Below, piece by piece: positions 1 to 13,309 of a DNA stretch of 64,000 nt. The translations under genes and the position numbers were made by a program. The stretch covers positions 384,610,760 through 384,674,759 of the forward strand of contig CM077116.1 in the NCBI GenBank assembly GCA_039619475.1, given 5' to 3'. The notes beneath the pieces were generated by a model that ran no database searches, was not told the origin of the DNA, and saw only the letters and a list, made by a program, of their open reading frames with translations. The DNA is from Icerya purchasi (Eukaryota > Arthropoda > Insecta > Hemiptera > Monophlebidae). Within the stretch, counting starts at the first letter, position 1; each line of letters opens with the position of its first letter.

Positions 1-3000
1 TAATCCATACTCCGTAATCGGCCACGGTACCCATGGCAGGGAATAACGATATGGATTCTTCGGCCTTCCGTTTTCGAAAAAAAAAAAAAAAAAATTTCTG
101 ATTTTCAGTCACCGCGTAATAGTTTCGGATTTCGATATCGGACACAGTTGCGCTTTTCGCTCTTTTCTAATAATCGATCATTTTTTATTTGTTTAAAATT
201 CTGCTCTTTCCTAGTTCGCTCTGTTTACTTCCTCTTTAACCGCGTGTTTGTTTTTTCGTTTTCTTTCAGTTCCCCGTTGCTCATTACCCGTTCTATTCAA
301 ATGATGCCACCGATGCTTATTAAGTGTTAATCTCTATCTGCGAAGCTGTATCTGCGTTTGTTGAGACACAACCTTACTGGGCTATTACCATTTCAATCTC
401 CAATAATAATTCCGCTGCTACATCAATTACTCCGTATTAACAATATCTGAAACCGGATTTTGAAGTATATACTTCTTCTAACTGTTTCTGGATAAAACGT
501 TTGACAGAATTTAAAAAATGTTAAATGAAAAGCAACCGGAATACAATTAACATTTAATAATAACGCGGGAGAAAAAGATGTATTTAAAGTATATATCCTG
601 TACACAACAGGGGTACTACTGAAATTAGGGCATCGCTGGTCACTTTAGATTAATGAACAAGCGGATTTATTTAAAAAAATAACAGTATGTATAAAGGTCG
701 GGCAAAAAAATTGTAATCGGTTAGCTTTTCGATAAAGTATCGATATTTGCATCTTTCCATTCGTATAAGTTCAACTGTACCCACCTTTACTGGTTTTTTT
801 TATTTTTTCACAAATACATTTATAGGATACGGTGTACATGAGCCAAAGAAATTCCGCTAAAATTGTTTCTTTCTAACTGATCAACCGCACGTCTTTTTCC
901 CGTTTTAATTGTTGTGTGTATGGAATGTTTCTGTAGTGCACGAGCAGAATAAATGGGGATAGATTCAAGCAGATCTAAAAGTGATTTTATAAGTAATCCG
1001 CATAAATTAAAATGAGCCAGCATTTTTTACGCACTGATTATGAGTACGAAATAATTTAAAAAAGGTAAAACACACGTTAAGCATCTAAGTTTTTTTTTCC
1101 GAGTCGAAACCATTCTTATCTTTACGTATTCCAATACTGGACGTGAATAAATATAAAATATTAAAAAAGCAATAAAATAAATAAATTTCCCTTATTAACA
1201 AACAAGAATAGGTATCAATTTATATTTTAATAAACTCGAATAGTTTCGGAACGCGTCAGTGTTTTTAATTTTAAATTAATCTAAATTTTAAATTAATCTA
1301 AATTTCAAATTAATCTAAATTTCAAATTAATCTAAATTTCAAATTAATCTAAATTTCAAATTTTATAACTTAAGGTTGAAGTTAAACAAAACGATCGAAA
1401 ATACATTATTGTTTTATAAAAAGTGTGTGTATACAAACGATTCATTTAGCAAGAAATTTAAATAATGTGTTTAATGTATTCTTCAAATTTTAATTGTAAA
1501 ATATTCAATTTAAAGAAACGTTTTTTCAACTCCAACACAGTTGTGTGTGTACAATCAATTAATACTCAAAACACGCTGTCTTTTATTTTATATTTATAAA
1601 TTTTAACAAACAGCTTATGGCTTTTTATCTACATTGCTGCGTGTAAATATTAGCCTACAATTCGCTGTAAAATTATGCACAAACCGTGATCACGAGAAAT
1701 ACGTTCCAAACGCAACAGGGGCTAAATTTGTTCCTTTTTTTTCCTATACCGAACTAGTACGAAAAAGTATAATGTGTTAATATTATCCGCGTTATCGGTA
1801 TTTAACTATTTAATAATATGTAGTTTAATTCGCGAAATATTCGCAAAAAACAATTATATGAAAAAACGTTTTAATTATTGCAGAATAATAAAAATACGCC
1901 GACCTCTGCTCGTGTAATCGTGGTAAATAATTAACAAGCTACGGACCCCGAAAGATATTTTAGATGCAGATGAATGTTCACATGAAAGATGATTTCCCGA
2001 ACGAATTAATAATGATATTCCCGAAAAATTTACGCCCGATTAAAGATTCGCCGTGATCGATTAATTTAAAAAAAAAAAAAAAACAAAAAAACAAAAAAAC
2101 ATCTATATTATGTCTCGAGGTATTTTTATTATTTTACAATAATTAAAACTGTTGTGTTCTCGCCTCTCCTTTTCGTATATTTCTGACCATCTAATATTAA
2201 AATTTAAACATGGCGTCGAATATCGGATAAATGCCGAAATAGCCCCCTAGAAATGAACAGAAATCCACCCGACAACTCAAAAGTGCACAACCCCGCAATT
2301 TATTTTTCAGGCTTATATACGATATGAAAAAACAAAAAAAGAGAATATACACTATTGCCTGTATGAAGAAGGATCAGACAAATAGGAAAAATGAAAATGG
2401 TGCATCGACCTTTGACGGTAAATGAACGGGAAGAAACGAACGATATAATTAATATAGTGGAAAATTGGAGCAGCCAAGTGAAAGAAGAATGCGAACTGTG
2501 TGGAGTTCAATGTTGCAAGCTGAATAGGTAAGAAGCGATCAAGGGGCGGGATTCATAGTGTAAGATAGATATGAGGTCAAATTTAATGCGAGATCACGGA
2601 ACACAGCAGCGTCGAATACAAATATTACGCAAGCGGCATCGGGCGAAGATGTTCTTTTGCCTCTGTTCTTTTTGCTCGCTAGGAAAAAGAAGATATCTAG
2701 AGGAAGAGGCTCTTTAAGCGCAACTTATCACTCGTCCTACATTCTTATTCCCTGGACACCGTTGTCGACCTCTCTCACTTTCGGCTGTGTTTCCATTTTC
2801 CTCGACACTCCTCTTCGCCTAATAGGAAATTCGAACGCGCGAAAGTGATCAAATACGATTACGACGCTGTACCGTAATATGAGCAGAGGGTGCACGGAAT
2901 CGGTTTTCCGACAAGAGCGGCGGCGCGACTGTTATCAGTGATGACGATGGGTTTACGTCAGTATTTCGTAACGGGGCAGAGCGGTTCCGAACGATCGCCG

Positions 3001-3105
3001 AGTGAGACAGCTGGAAAACTGGAATCTTCATTTTTCACTGGACACCTCGGAGGTGGACACATTCGGCCGGACAGGCAGACGGACGGACCATTGTCCATTG
3101 TCCGG
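1..3105. other. 5' flanking DNA, no gene seen
   Basis: AT-rich sequence with homopolymer runs (A-runs near 80 and 2070) and a 17-bp tandem array at 1273-1360. Open frames here are short and resemble nothing I recognise. One 46-codon frame at 2391-2531 ends in a Cys-rich segment (CELCGVQCCKLNR) but lacks further support. From about 2630 on the GC content rises toward the promoter region. Confidence 0.6.
1273..1360 (+). repeat. 17-bp tandem repeat, five copies
   Basis: Unit AAATTAATCTAAATTTC is repeated in register from 1273 to 1357. The first unit or two end in T rather than C. It is a simple AT-rich minisatellite in the 5' flank. Confidence 0.9.
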
Positions 3106-3722
3106 CGATATATAGCAAGAAGGTATCGCGGTAAGGTATCGCGGTAAGGCACCGCGGTAAGGCACCGCGGACGCGGCTACCACTCGACAACACCAGTTCC
3201 AGAGATTTTATTCTTATCAGCGCTGCTATATATAGCGACTGCCGATCCACCGATATCTAATTCGATTAACCGGTGTGTTGCGAAGGAAAGGTTTTTCCAG
3301 CGTGCATTGTCGTTCCCGATTACCGTCGTCGTTGCTACTGTCGTTATCGTTTCGCATTTTCGCTGCCGTTCCTACGTGTTCACATTTCGCCTAGAACACC
3401 TCGATACTCGTAACGATTTTCTCATTCGTTTGTCTCTAGTTTCCTTCTTTTTCCACGTAAATGCTTCATAAAACATTGTTATTATTATAAGACGCTAGCG
3501 TTACAGGACTGATCCAAGGCTATAGCGTAGTGCCGCGACCACATCGGTGTCACCTACCTGACGCATCATCTGACATACAGAAGTACGCGCTCAGTTCGTC
3601 TACTAACCGACCAGAGAATTTACCAGACGGTCTTTTTTTATCGCGCCGTGACAGATTTCACTTTTCTTTCGCCGAGTCACATACTGTTCTCTGCGACCGG
3701 GCTTTGCCGAACGTCGTTCATT
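3106..3722 (+). promoter_or_regulatory. Putative promoter and 5' leader region of the Tweedle gene
   Basis: The stretch before exon 1 is more GC-rich than its surroundings. It has TATA-like motifs at about 3108-3115 (gatatatagc), 3227-3235 (tatatatag) and 3521 (tatagc). An insect-type initiator match, TCAGTT, lies at 3591-3596, 130 nt before the ATG, and no ATG intervenes between it and 3723. No TATA motif sits at the ideal distance of about 30 nt from that initiator, so the start of transcription is not fixed. A non-coding exon further upstream remains possible. Confidence 0.3.
3122..3170 (+). repeat. 13-bp tandem repeat GGYAYCGCGGTAA, about 3.8 copies
   Basis: Units GGTATCGCGGTAA (3122-3134), GGTATCGCGGTAA (3135-3147), GGCACCGCGGTAA (3148-3160) and a partial GGCACCGCGG (3161-3170). 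Each unit contains CGCGG, and the last two contain the palindrome CCGCGG. The array lies between two TATA-like motifs about 0.55 kb before the start codon. It could be a binding-site cluster or a simple minisatellite; the sequence alone does not decide. Confidence 0.85.
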
Positions 3723-3740
3723 ATGAAGAATCTCATATTG
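3723..3740 (+). CDS. Twdl: Tweedle exon 1 (18 coding nt, start codon and first signal-peptide residues)
   Basis: ATGAAGAATCTCATATTG encodes MKNLIL and is followed at once by a consensus donor, gtaagtactg. Joined in phase 0 to exon 2 it yields [16 protein letters not shown], a good secretory signal with a basic residue at position 2, a hydrophobic core and V-Y-G before the cut. There is an A at -3 of the ATG. No other ATG occurs in the roughly 200 nt upstream, which suits a leader. Many insect cuticle genes break inside the signal peptide in just this way. The distance to exon 2 (50.4 kb) is the reason for caution: a nearer alternative first exon cannot be excluded without RNA evidence. Confidence 0.75.
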
Positions 3741-6700
3741 GTAAGTACTGTTTTCGGTTGTTTTCATACGTGTACATTTAATTCGGTAGCGAGAATTAAG
3801 CGACTTTGCTGGCGATAGTTAAAAGGTAAAGAGAGCATCGTATCGCCGAAGAAGAAAAAACCTAATCAGTCACAATAATGAGCAATATAGCCCAGAAAAT
3901 TCCAAAATATTCGTTTTAAAACTAAATATAGTTCGCGGCACCACCGGTATCACCTTGCCGCAAAAGAAAATCACGCGGAATCGATCGCCGGTGATTACAA
4001 TCGCAGTTCATTTTAAAATCAGTTCTCCTCTATTGCAGAGTGAAATTCGTTTTCTCTCCTACTTAGATATTTATCAGAAAAAGAAAAAAAATCCTAATAA
4101 TGATTATCGAAAGATTACACAAATCTCAAAATCCGAAATTTATTTACTAGTTTACCGCATTCACTTCTACAACTATACCCTTTGTTCCATATAATCATAA
4201 AGTGTCCGTACTGATTAAGTGAAGAGAAATTAGCGATTCCTTTGTGAATCACTACTTAGTAAAAAATACGCAGTTATAATTATAATTAATCATAATCACT
4301 TTAAAGTATAAAATCGATTACACTAAATGGACGCAATTGCGGGAATTATTTTTATAAATCACCAAAAGAGCAATCAATTAATTCCGGTTCATCTTTTAAT
4401 TGTCGCCCAACTCTGTTAACAATCATATCGTGTAAGTAATGAAATGCAGTCGTTTTTTTTTGCGATTAAACGCAGTATTAAGAAATAAAAATACATCTAA
4501 AAATGTTTTTGAAAATAGAAATCCTCAACATAGAAAAACATCTGAAAAAATTCAAAAAAGCCGAAAATTACAGCTATTATTATCGTATTGGCCAATCTCT
4601 CAGTCCCCTAAGAAAACTTTTAATAGTGCACCGACTGCTACCAACTTGTCATTTCATCGTATTTAAATGAACAATTACAATAAAAAGAAGAAAGAAAAAA
4701 CAAAAAACGGTGGCTACGACTGAAGTACAAGGTACTTCATTAAAAAATCCTCTGAAAAGTGACCAATAGTTCGTGATTAGTTGCTAACAATTTGTAATAG
4801 AAAAAATCGTATTAGTTTTGTAATATTTTATAATAATTCATAATAGGTCGTAATAGTTTATAATAGGTTGAATATAGTTCGTAATAGTTTGTAATAATTC
4901 GTAATAGATCGTAATAGTTCGTAATAGTTTGTAATAGTTCGTAATAGTTTGTAATAGTTCGAAAAGAAAAGAAATATGAGTTTCGTATTATTTCGCATTA
5001 AAATAATTTTTTTCGCAAAAAATATTTCAACTGATATTCCGCGTGATTATAAATTTTCAAAATAATTCTTCGTTAGTGTTTTTTTTTTCAAGTTTTTTAA
5101 AACACTACACTTTAGACAAACTTGTTAAGTGTTTTTTGAAAAATAAAATTGATCTGCCAGCCTGACTTTATTATGATAGTCTTATTTTAAATATAACAAC
5201 ATGCGCGTGCACCATCACCTTACTAAGATAGAGACAGAAACATTATCGAATATTTCACAATTAAATGTATTCAATCTACACAAAGCTTTTAATGGCGGAT
5301 TAGCATTAATCTAGTTTGATTTCCTACACGATGTTTGACTTCCGTGTTGTAGTAGTCTCGAATTTGACCCTGCAAATAATTTTACAATGTTATAGTTAAT
5401 TTTTTAAAGAGACTCGTCCCTTGAATCTGAAACTATCGAAAACGATTTGTAGACAAAAAAAAAATAAAATAAATAAAAAATAACCTCCAACGCTAAATTC
5501 AGTGGAACAAACTGAGGCAAGTCCGAATCCCCCCCCCCAATGATCTCCTGCAATGTCGAAATTATAACTACTTTAAAAACCATATCATACAAACACCGTA
5601 CATTTATGTCTATTGAACATTCTTATGGCTATTGAAATTAATATATTCTTTTTAAACATTCTTAATACAACTCTTGATTTAAAACCTAATCCGATAAATG
5701 TAATACAAAAAAACTTTCATCCAAACAACTGTCATAGTTTTGTGTAACACGTCTTTATCACAGCGAGCTTGAATATAAAAACGAGCATAAAGCTACCCCG
5801 TTCGGCTAACAGAAATGCAGTTTAGTTTTTTTTTTTTTTTATTATTATTTTCCTTAAATTGTATGTGCTGTATGTAACTACTATGGTCATTACAGCACAC
5901 ACAAGGGAGGAGGGATCATTTAAATATGCTGAGTTAAGCCGCTCATTTTAATGAATGCAGTTAAAAACGATTAACGTAGATAAATAATAAAGAAAAAGCA
6001 TAAACGTTAATTAGTACAAATTTTTTTTTTTTCTTTTTTAATGATTGCGATTATTAGTTACACAGATCGCGTTGTTAAAAGTGAAGAAAATATAAATTAC
6101 GCGCTTTGGACTCAAAAAAAAAAGATGCTAACGCCGTAATTAAACGATGAATGTAAGTAGTCAATGACTGGCGCGGAAAAAGAAAAAATTTCCTACCTTA
6201 TTCCATCATTTTCTTTCCTATGTACGATAGTGTTAAGTTCTAATTTTTGGACTGAATGAAAAAGGCGCAACGAACGTCTCTTTAATTATTCGATTTCCCG
6301 TTCAAAAGTCCGAAATCAGTTACGCTACTATGCCGAAGCATCAAAAATCGGTGAACACATCGAAATTTTCATCTCGGAAAAATCATTCTCGATAGGAACT
6401 ACATTGGTAACGCCGTATTTTACTGACGCCAGCTTAAGTGTACTCAGCAGTTTCCTCTATCCCTAGACCAACCGGAAAAGTATTGACAACAAAAATTTTA
6501 CATCATATTTTCTCAGTAGTATTCGATATATTCTTAGACATCGAAATTTTAAATTACACATAAAAAATGATTCCGAGTTCTAGATATGTTCCGAAAACCG
6601 CCATTTTACCTTTTTTAAATTTACATTTAGTTACAAAGTAGATTAACACCTGGAAAAAAAAAGGTAATGCTAATAATAACAATAACTATTTTACAATTAA

Positions 6701-7973
6701 TGGAATAATGATTTATATACAATTTGTAGGGCGGTATCTAAGCTGAAACCGACTATTATGGGCAAAAACCTTAACAATTAAAAACATTTCAAAGGAAGCG
6801 CAGACTTCTAATCATTTCATTTTTAAAAAACTGCGGTCTAATTTAATCGATATTCAAAAACTCATTTTCAACACAAAAATAAAGCAATTAATAATAAACT
6901 TGGCTTAATTCGTTTTTTTATTTATATATATAATTTTTAGTCATAAATGTACGAATAGAAAATAGAAAGAAAATTTATTTCACATATTTCAATGTGTCTG
7001 CCGGTTCCCGACTGTAATTAGAAGCACACGGTGCACATAGCAGTTGTTCATAGTTTTAAACAAACTAGTCCTTAAAATACCTATTTCACTGTAATTATTA
7101 TTATACTAGTTCATAACGGGAAGTTTCAAATATAAGCGCGCAACTGTACTACAAAAAAATTTCAGCTTCTTTAGTGGAGCAATTTCGTCGATTTCATTTG
7201 TTTTTTCACTTCCAGAAAGAAAAAAAAGAAAAAAAGCACTTCTCGATACTGGGATTTTGATGATATTTAGTGAGGCAAAACCAACCACGCTGCAACACTT
7301 GACAGAACTTCTCAGAAGTCTAAATTTAAAACAAATAAAATAAACGCAATTATGGAATTATTTCACTTATAAAGTGGCAGAGTGTGAACGAAAACATATT
7401 AGACTTCAATAATAATAAAATTTATTGTTTTATAATTTTCTATCTGTTGTTTTTTGTTTTTTTTCATACGTATTTTTATTGTTTCATAATTATCTGTCTG
7501 TTGTTATTGCGTTTCGTCGGTTTTTCCTGTTTAGGCAGTGTTTTTGTTTTGATTTTTCATGATTTTCGGTTCTAATTTTATTGTTATTGTCGATCGCAAT
7601 TTTCGCTCCGTTCTTTAGTTTGCTTCTGATGATGGCCAGTGTAAGCTGGTCGAAACGTTAAGCGAATTAAATTTCTTTTTTAAACACACAGTTGTTTCCG
7701 AAGTATTCACTGTGAAAGCTTTAAATATTTATTAGACTTCAAAAATATCTGACCAGTAAACGCAATTATAATTCAAAAAGGATAAAAAAAACTATAAATC
7801 AGCACAAAGTTACCAAACTATTGACTTGGAATTATTTTTTTTCAAATCTTTAAACGGAATTAGTAGAAAAATAATTGTAGATCCGCAAACGATATCGGAA
7901 TAATTTGATTGGAAACGTGAATACGAAATTAATTCTTTTTCGTACATACACACATCTCTCTCTCTCCTTCTCC

Positions 7974-8030
<57 letters not shown>

Positions 8031-11000
8031 CGGCCATTTTGGGCTCGCAAGGGGCTGTGCCCCTTGACTCCTCTTGTTTTCATTTCTGTCTCCTCTTCTA
8101 TACTTTGTATAAAATTATCAAAATTTACAACGTAATTCTTACTAACACCAACACAAAAAAAATAACATAATCACAAAAATCCTGTCCTAATATTTAATTT
8201 TCATTATATAAAATTAAGACATTTTATAGTTACATTTTCCGTTATATATTTCTTTACACAAAATAGTGACATTTTTTAAAAAACTATTACAAAAATCCTA
8301 TAAACATAAAATTGGGACATTTTTTTCTAATGGGGAGTACCCTAAGAATTACGTTGTAATTAATATATGTATATAATATATATATATATATACATATATA
8401 TAACTTAGTCATTTTAGGCTCCGCCAATTTACCCTTCTTGCTTACATTTCTGTCTCTTTCTCTTCTATGCTTTGTTTAAAATTATCCAAATTTACGTCAT
8501 TCTTACAGACATCGAAACAAAAAAAGAAGCATAATCACGAAAATCCTGTCCTAACATTTAAATTTCGTTACATAAAATTGGGACATTTTCGGAGACATTT
8601 TTTCATTACAAACCTAAGAATTACGTTGCGATTAATATATGCATTTCACAAAATAATTAATAAATAATATTATGGCGAACATAAATAACGAAATTATTAT
8701 AAAAAATGATATAAAAAAAGTACAAAGCGTATGAAAAAATATTAAAACACATCGACTAGTTTCGACAAACTAGCGCCATGACTAATATCTTGATAATGAC
8801 GGTAGTTGGTCGAAACTAGTCGATGTGTTTTAATATTTTTTAATGTGCTTTGAATTTTTTTTTTTGTATAATTTTTTATGATAATTTTATTATTTATGTT
8901 CGACATAATATCGTGAATTGATTATTTTGTGAAATATATGACAGTATTACATTTAATTTTATATATAAATGTATGTAACTCGGCCATTTTGACCTCGCAG
9001 GGGCTGTGCCTCTTGACCTCCCTTGCTTACATTTCAGTTTCTTTCTCTCCTATACTTTGTATAAAATGATCAAAATTTACAATGTAATTCTAAATCGATC
9101 CATATAAATATAAGCTATGCGTGAAAAAAGATAAAAAAAAAGAAAAACATACGACGAACGTATAACCTCCTTCTTTTTGGAATTCGTAAAAATTAAAATA
9201 TAACAGACGTTGCATAAAATTGGGACATTTTTTGGGACATTTTTTGGGAAATTTTTTAGGACATTTTTTAGGACATTTTTTCGTTACATAAAATTGGGAT
9301 ATTTTTTCAGAACATTTTTTCTAACGGGGGCCACCTTAAGAATTACGTTCAATTAATATGTATATATATATATGTATGTATTTCTTTTATCACACTGTTC
9401 GGCAGAAATTATAAATTTTTTAGATTCATATCGGAATGCTTAAATAACAGACCGGAAGATTCGAGTGTGATCTGGCTTTGTACTTCTGATTATCACGGGG
9501 AACGAAAAGGAAAGTAGGGAAAGTCCTTAAAAAAGCATGATGGACGACGATGAAGAAACAATGCAATACAGTACGGGAATGAAACCATGAATGAAAAAGG
9601 TGGGGTTGAACAAAAAAAGGTAAAAGGAATTTTGATTAGGAAGGACGAAAAATGCAAGCCTAAGGGTGATTTCAGTGAAACGTTCTGCCCCGCATTCCAC
9701 TGAAACTTGTGCTTTCTACTCCTTTTTGCGCCTCTCACATCCCGCCTTTCCCTTCCACAGACCTTATTCCTGTTATTTCGTATTGACAATGGCTGATCAG
9801 ATTAAAATATAACCAACTTCTTTTTCAAAGGCGGTTTCCGAGTCCCCCTCCGAAAAAGGTAGACGGAATTCCTTAGATATTCATCATCATAGCTGGAACT
9901 CGTATCCGAGTAGCCTAGATGCACATATATTTGTTCAGCGATATGTTCGTAGATGGCTGATTAGTCCAGTTTTAGCAGTATACGTTTTCCCACAGTGGTG
10001 ACATTCGAATAGCCGATCCGGACTCATATCTCGCTCCTTATTCTTTTTCTTGTGGTGTTTATTTTCTACCACCTCCTGAGACACCTTTTTCCATTCCTGC
10101 CGGTTTTGAGCAGCATTTTCCCAGTCCTTGTTGATATTCGCATCCCGAAGCATGGTGGCGATATGATCTTTGTAGCGTTTCTTTGGTCTTCCACGAGTCC
10201 TACGTCCTTCCACCAGTTCGCCATAGAATACGCGCTTAGGTAAGCGGTGATCTTTCATTCGCGCAACATGACCTATCCATCTTAATTGCGATGTTAATAT
10301 CAGTGCCTCTATTCGTTCCACACCAAAGCGTCTGAACTTCTTCATTGGTAATAAAATCCGTCCATTTAATCTTTAAGACGTAACGAATTGTCTAGCTGCT
10401 GGAATTGTTCGAGCTTACGGATATGGCGCTTGTACAGTGTCCATGTTTCCGATCCATATAACAAGGTTGGAATAATCACAGCGCGGAAGACTGCGGATTT
10501 TGTGGATATGGTTAAATTTCTGTTGTGGAATACTCTAGTTTTTAATTTTGCATATGCCGACGCAGCACTTTTAATTCGATGGTGTATTTCGTCATCTAGT
10601 GTATTGCCCGCACTGAGGTGAGATCCGAGATGCTGAAAATAACATTCTCCAGGGTTTCACCTCGAATTTGTATGTTACTCTTGGTATTTTATACTATTGT
10701 GATCCATCGTATTCTGCATATTCCGTCCGTCCGTCGTAGAATCTCTTCGTGATTTGCGCTTTCTCCGAATCCATTCAAGTTTCGTAATTCTCTCCTGGGC
10801 AAACCTAATCGTTCGCGAACTAAAAGAAAAATTGAATGAAACTGCTTGTGACCTTGACAGGAAACAGAACACATTAAACACATCATGAAAACCACTATTA
10901 AAACGGGCCTAATTTAAAAGTTGGCCCCACTGCAGAGGCCTTCTGAAGTAGGCAAACGGAAAAGAAAACTAATGAGACACTGTTACAATCTTCCAGCAAA

Positions 11001-11323
11001 CAGAAGAATTTGCCCGATCCTCTCAGCATGCACTAATAAAATCTATTAAAGTTTCTCTGCATCTCGAAAAAATACTCTTCCACCAGTTCACTGCCTCCAG
11101 TGAACTAAGGATACATATCTAAATAACCACTGAAACAAGACCTTTACTCTTTCTGTCCTTTGTCTGTGTGTGTGTTATGAGTACACCAAAAAAAAAAAAA
11201 AAAAAAAAATCAAACACAAAGTAACAAATTTATTTTAAAATCATCTAAATAGCTATTCCGATTTTATCAGTTTTCCCATTCTCTATTAGCAAAATTTATT
11301 TTATTTTTACTTATTCATTTTAC

Positions 11324-11356
<33 letters not shown>

Positions 11357-13274
11357 TTTGGCTTCAAAATCGTCACTTAGAAGGAAAAAAATATATAAAT
11401 AGGAGTGTCAGTTATAATAGATGCGGTTTTAATATGACGGAGAAACATAATTTGAAAAGAAGAAAAAGACATAAAAGAAGGAGCTAGACGGAAAGAAAGT
11501 AACACTTAATAGCGTCAGTTGCATCGTTCGGTTGGAGTAAATAGGGAGGAAAAGCGAACGATAATGATTTGAACTGAACAAACGAACTAGAGTTGTATTG
11601 ATGCGGATTTTCTACTTTTAAAGATCGAACAACGCACGATCGGGCATTTTACGAATTACACATGCAAAGAAAGGTAGCTGTCTCGTATTTTAAATTAATG
11701 GACAAGCGGAATAAGACAACGTAGCCCGGCAAGTAGTAAGTGAAAGTGTAGTAGTTGTTTCCGAAATGAACGGAAACAAAGAATGTGTAATTTTAATCGA
11801 ACTGAGCTGACGAATGTGGTATGAACAATTATAGAGTGTACACTTAAATTAGACAATCGCTAAAAATTTCAATGTAGTTCAGTCTAATTATTACTTAAAT
11901 GAACTAACGCTGAGACTGGGATAAGCGAAAAAGTGCATCCTCCTATTTAGTTAATTGAATGAGATAGCTTCATAAACTGAAGGTATTGCATGTTTCTTTC
12001 CTACAAACCGATTCAATTATTCTGCGAACTATTTTCAGCGGTCTGGTACTATACAAAATTGTTCTTGACTTTTTATTTCAATCGACTCAGCTGAAATTAA
12101 AAGAATGAAATGAAACGGAAAACAAGTTCCTGGGCTACACACGAGAAAAAGATCAGCGTAATCCGACCTAATAGAAAAGTAACGAAAGCGGTAATCGCTT
12201 CGAGACACGATTGCTGCTCCCGAAATGTGCTTTCAAATTGTTCTTTTCCTAACTCAGTTTGTGCATTATGTGTAGCCAGTCGATGCAGCATTATCCTGTT
12301 CTTAAATTACTTCATATGGCTAATATAATTTCATCGCTACATTTAGACTCTCCGCGATTTGTAATCTTTTCAATAAATCAATTCCCGCTGTTTTAAACCC
12401 ACGGTGATATATTTTATTGTACCCGCGCAGCCTGTTATTTGTAAATCCACGGCAATACCTTTAGCTGCCCTATCTTTTTTCAGAATCCAATATGTACCAG
12501 ACTCCGATTTACTAGAATATCGCATTTGATTGTTTTTCTTTTTTCTCGACTTTTTCTTATACTTGTCGATTAAATATCCGACTTTAAATTTGAAATATAA
12601 ATGTTCGAGTCCATTTTAAATTTCGCTAGTTTTTATGCTTTTTTTTTTTTTTTTTTAAAAAAAGGAAAAACAACTTACGGTAAACACCACGGTTAGAAAA
12701 TTAAACGTTAAGTTTTAAGTTTAATTTTCCAGACATAGTGTCTACCGTAAATTATCTTACTAATTATATCCACCGCGGAAGTTTTAAATGTTTAATGATA
12801 ATTTAATTAAAAATATTTACATGTAAATCGTTTACTGTCCATCCTTAGTAGATTTATTTCGACTTGAACGATGTGATTGTTCCGTTTTCTAATCAAAGAT
12901 TCGATGGCTGCTCTGGATTCAGAAGCTATTTTCAAGTCTGTAATTTCTTTTTTTGCATTTTTAACACATAGGACAATTTTTTGCCGCTTGGTTTACCGAT
13001 TCATTTTCAGGAATTCCAATGTAAAGCGAGATCCACGAACATAGGCGGGAGGCACATATAGTAGAAAAGATAGAAAATAATGAGAACAAGTTATGTTAGC
13101 ATACTATTACGTTAAAAATCATTAGAAAGTGTTGCCGTCTATTTTAAACACATTTACTAACTCATAACAACATCCGTTATATTCAACTTTAGTCGTTATT
13201 ATTAGTACGAAATTATTTTTATTATTGTTATATTATCGTTCGTTATCAAATCAAATCAATTTATTATTACTATT

Positions 13275-13309
<35 letters not shown>

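Noticed and set aside
2391..2531. 46-codon frame ending in a Cys-rich segment, followed by a gtaag-like sequence
   Set aside because: Too short, unrecognised, and nothing upstream or downstream supports an exon.
7810..8083. Two minus-strand frames with long Ile-Tyr repeats
   Set aside because: Translation of the (AT)n microsatellite.
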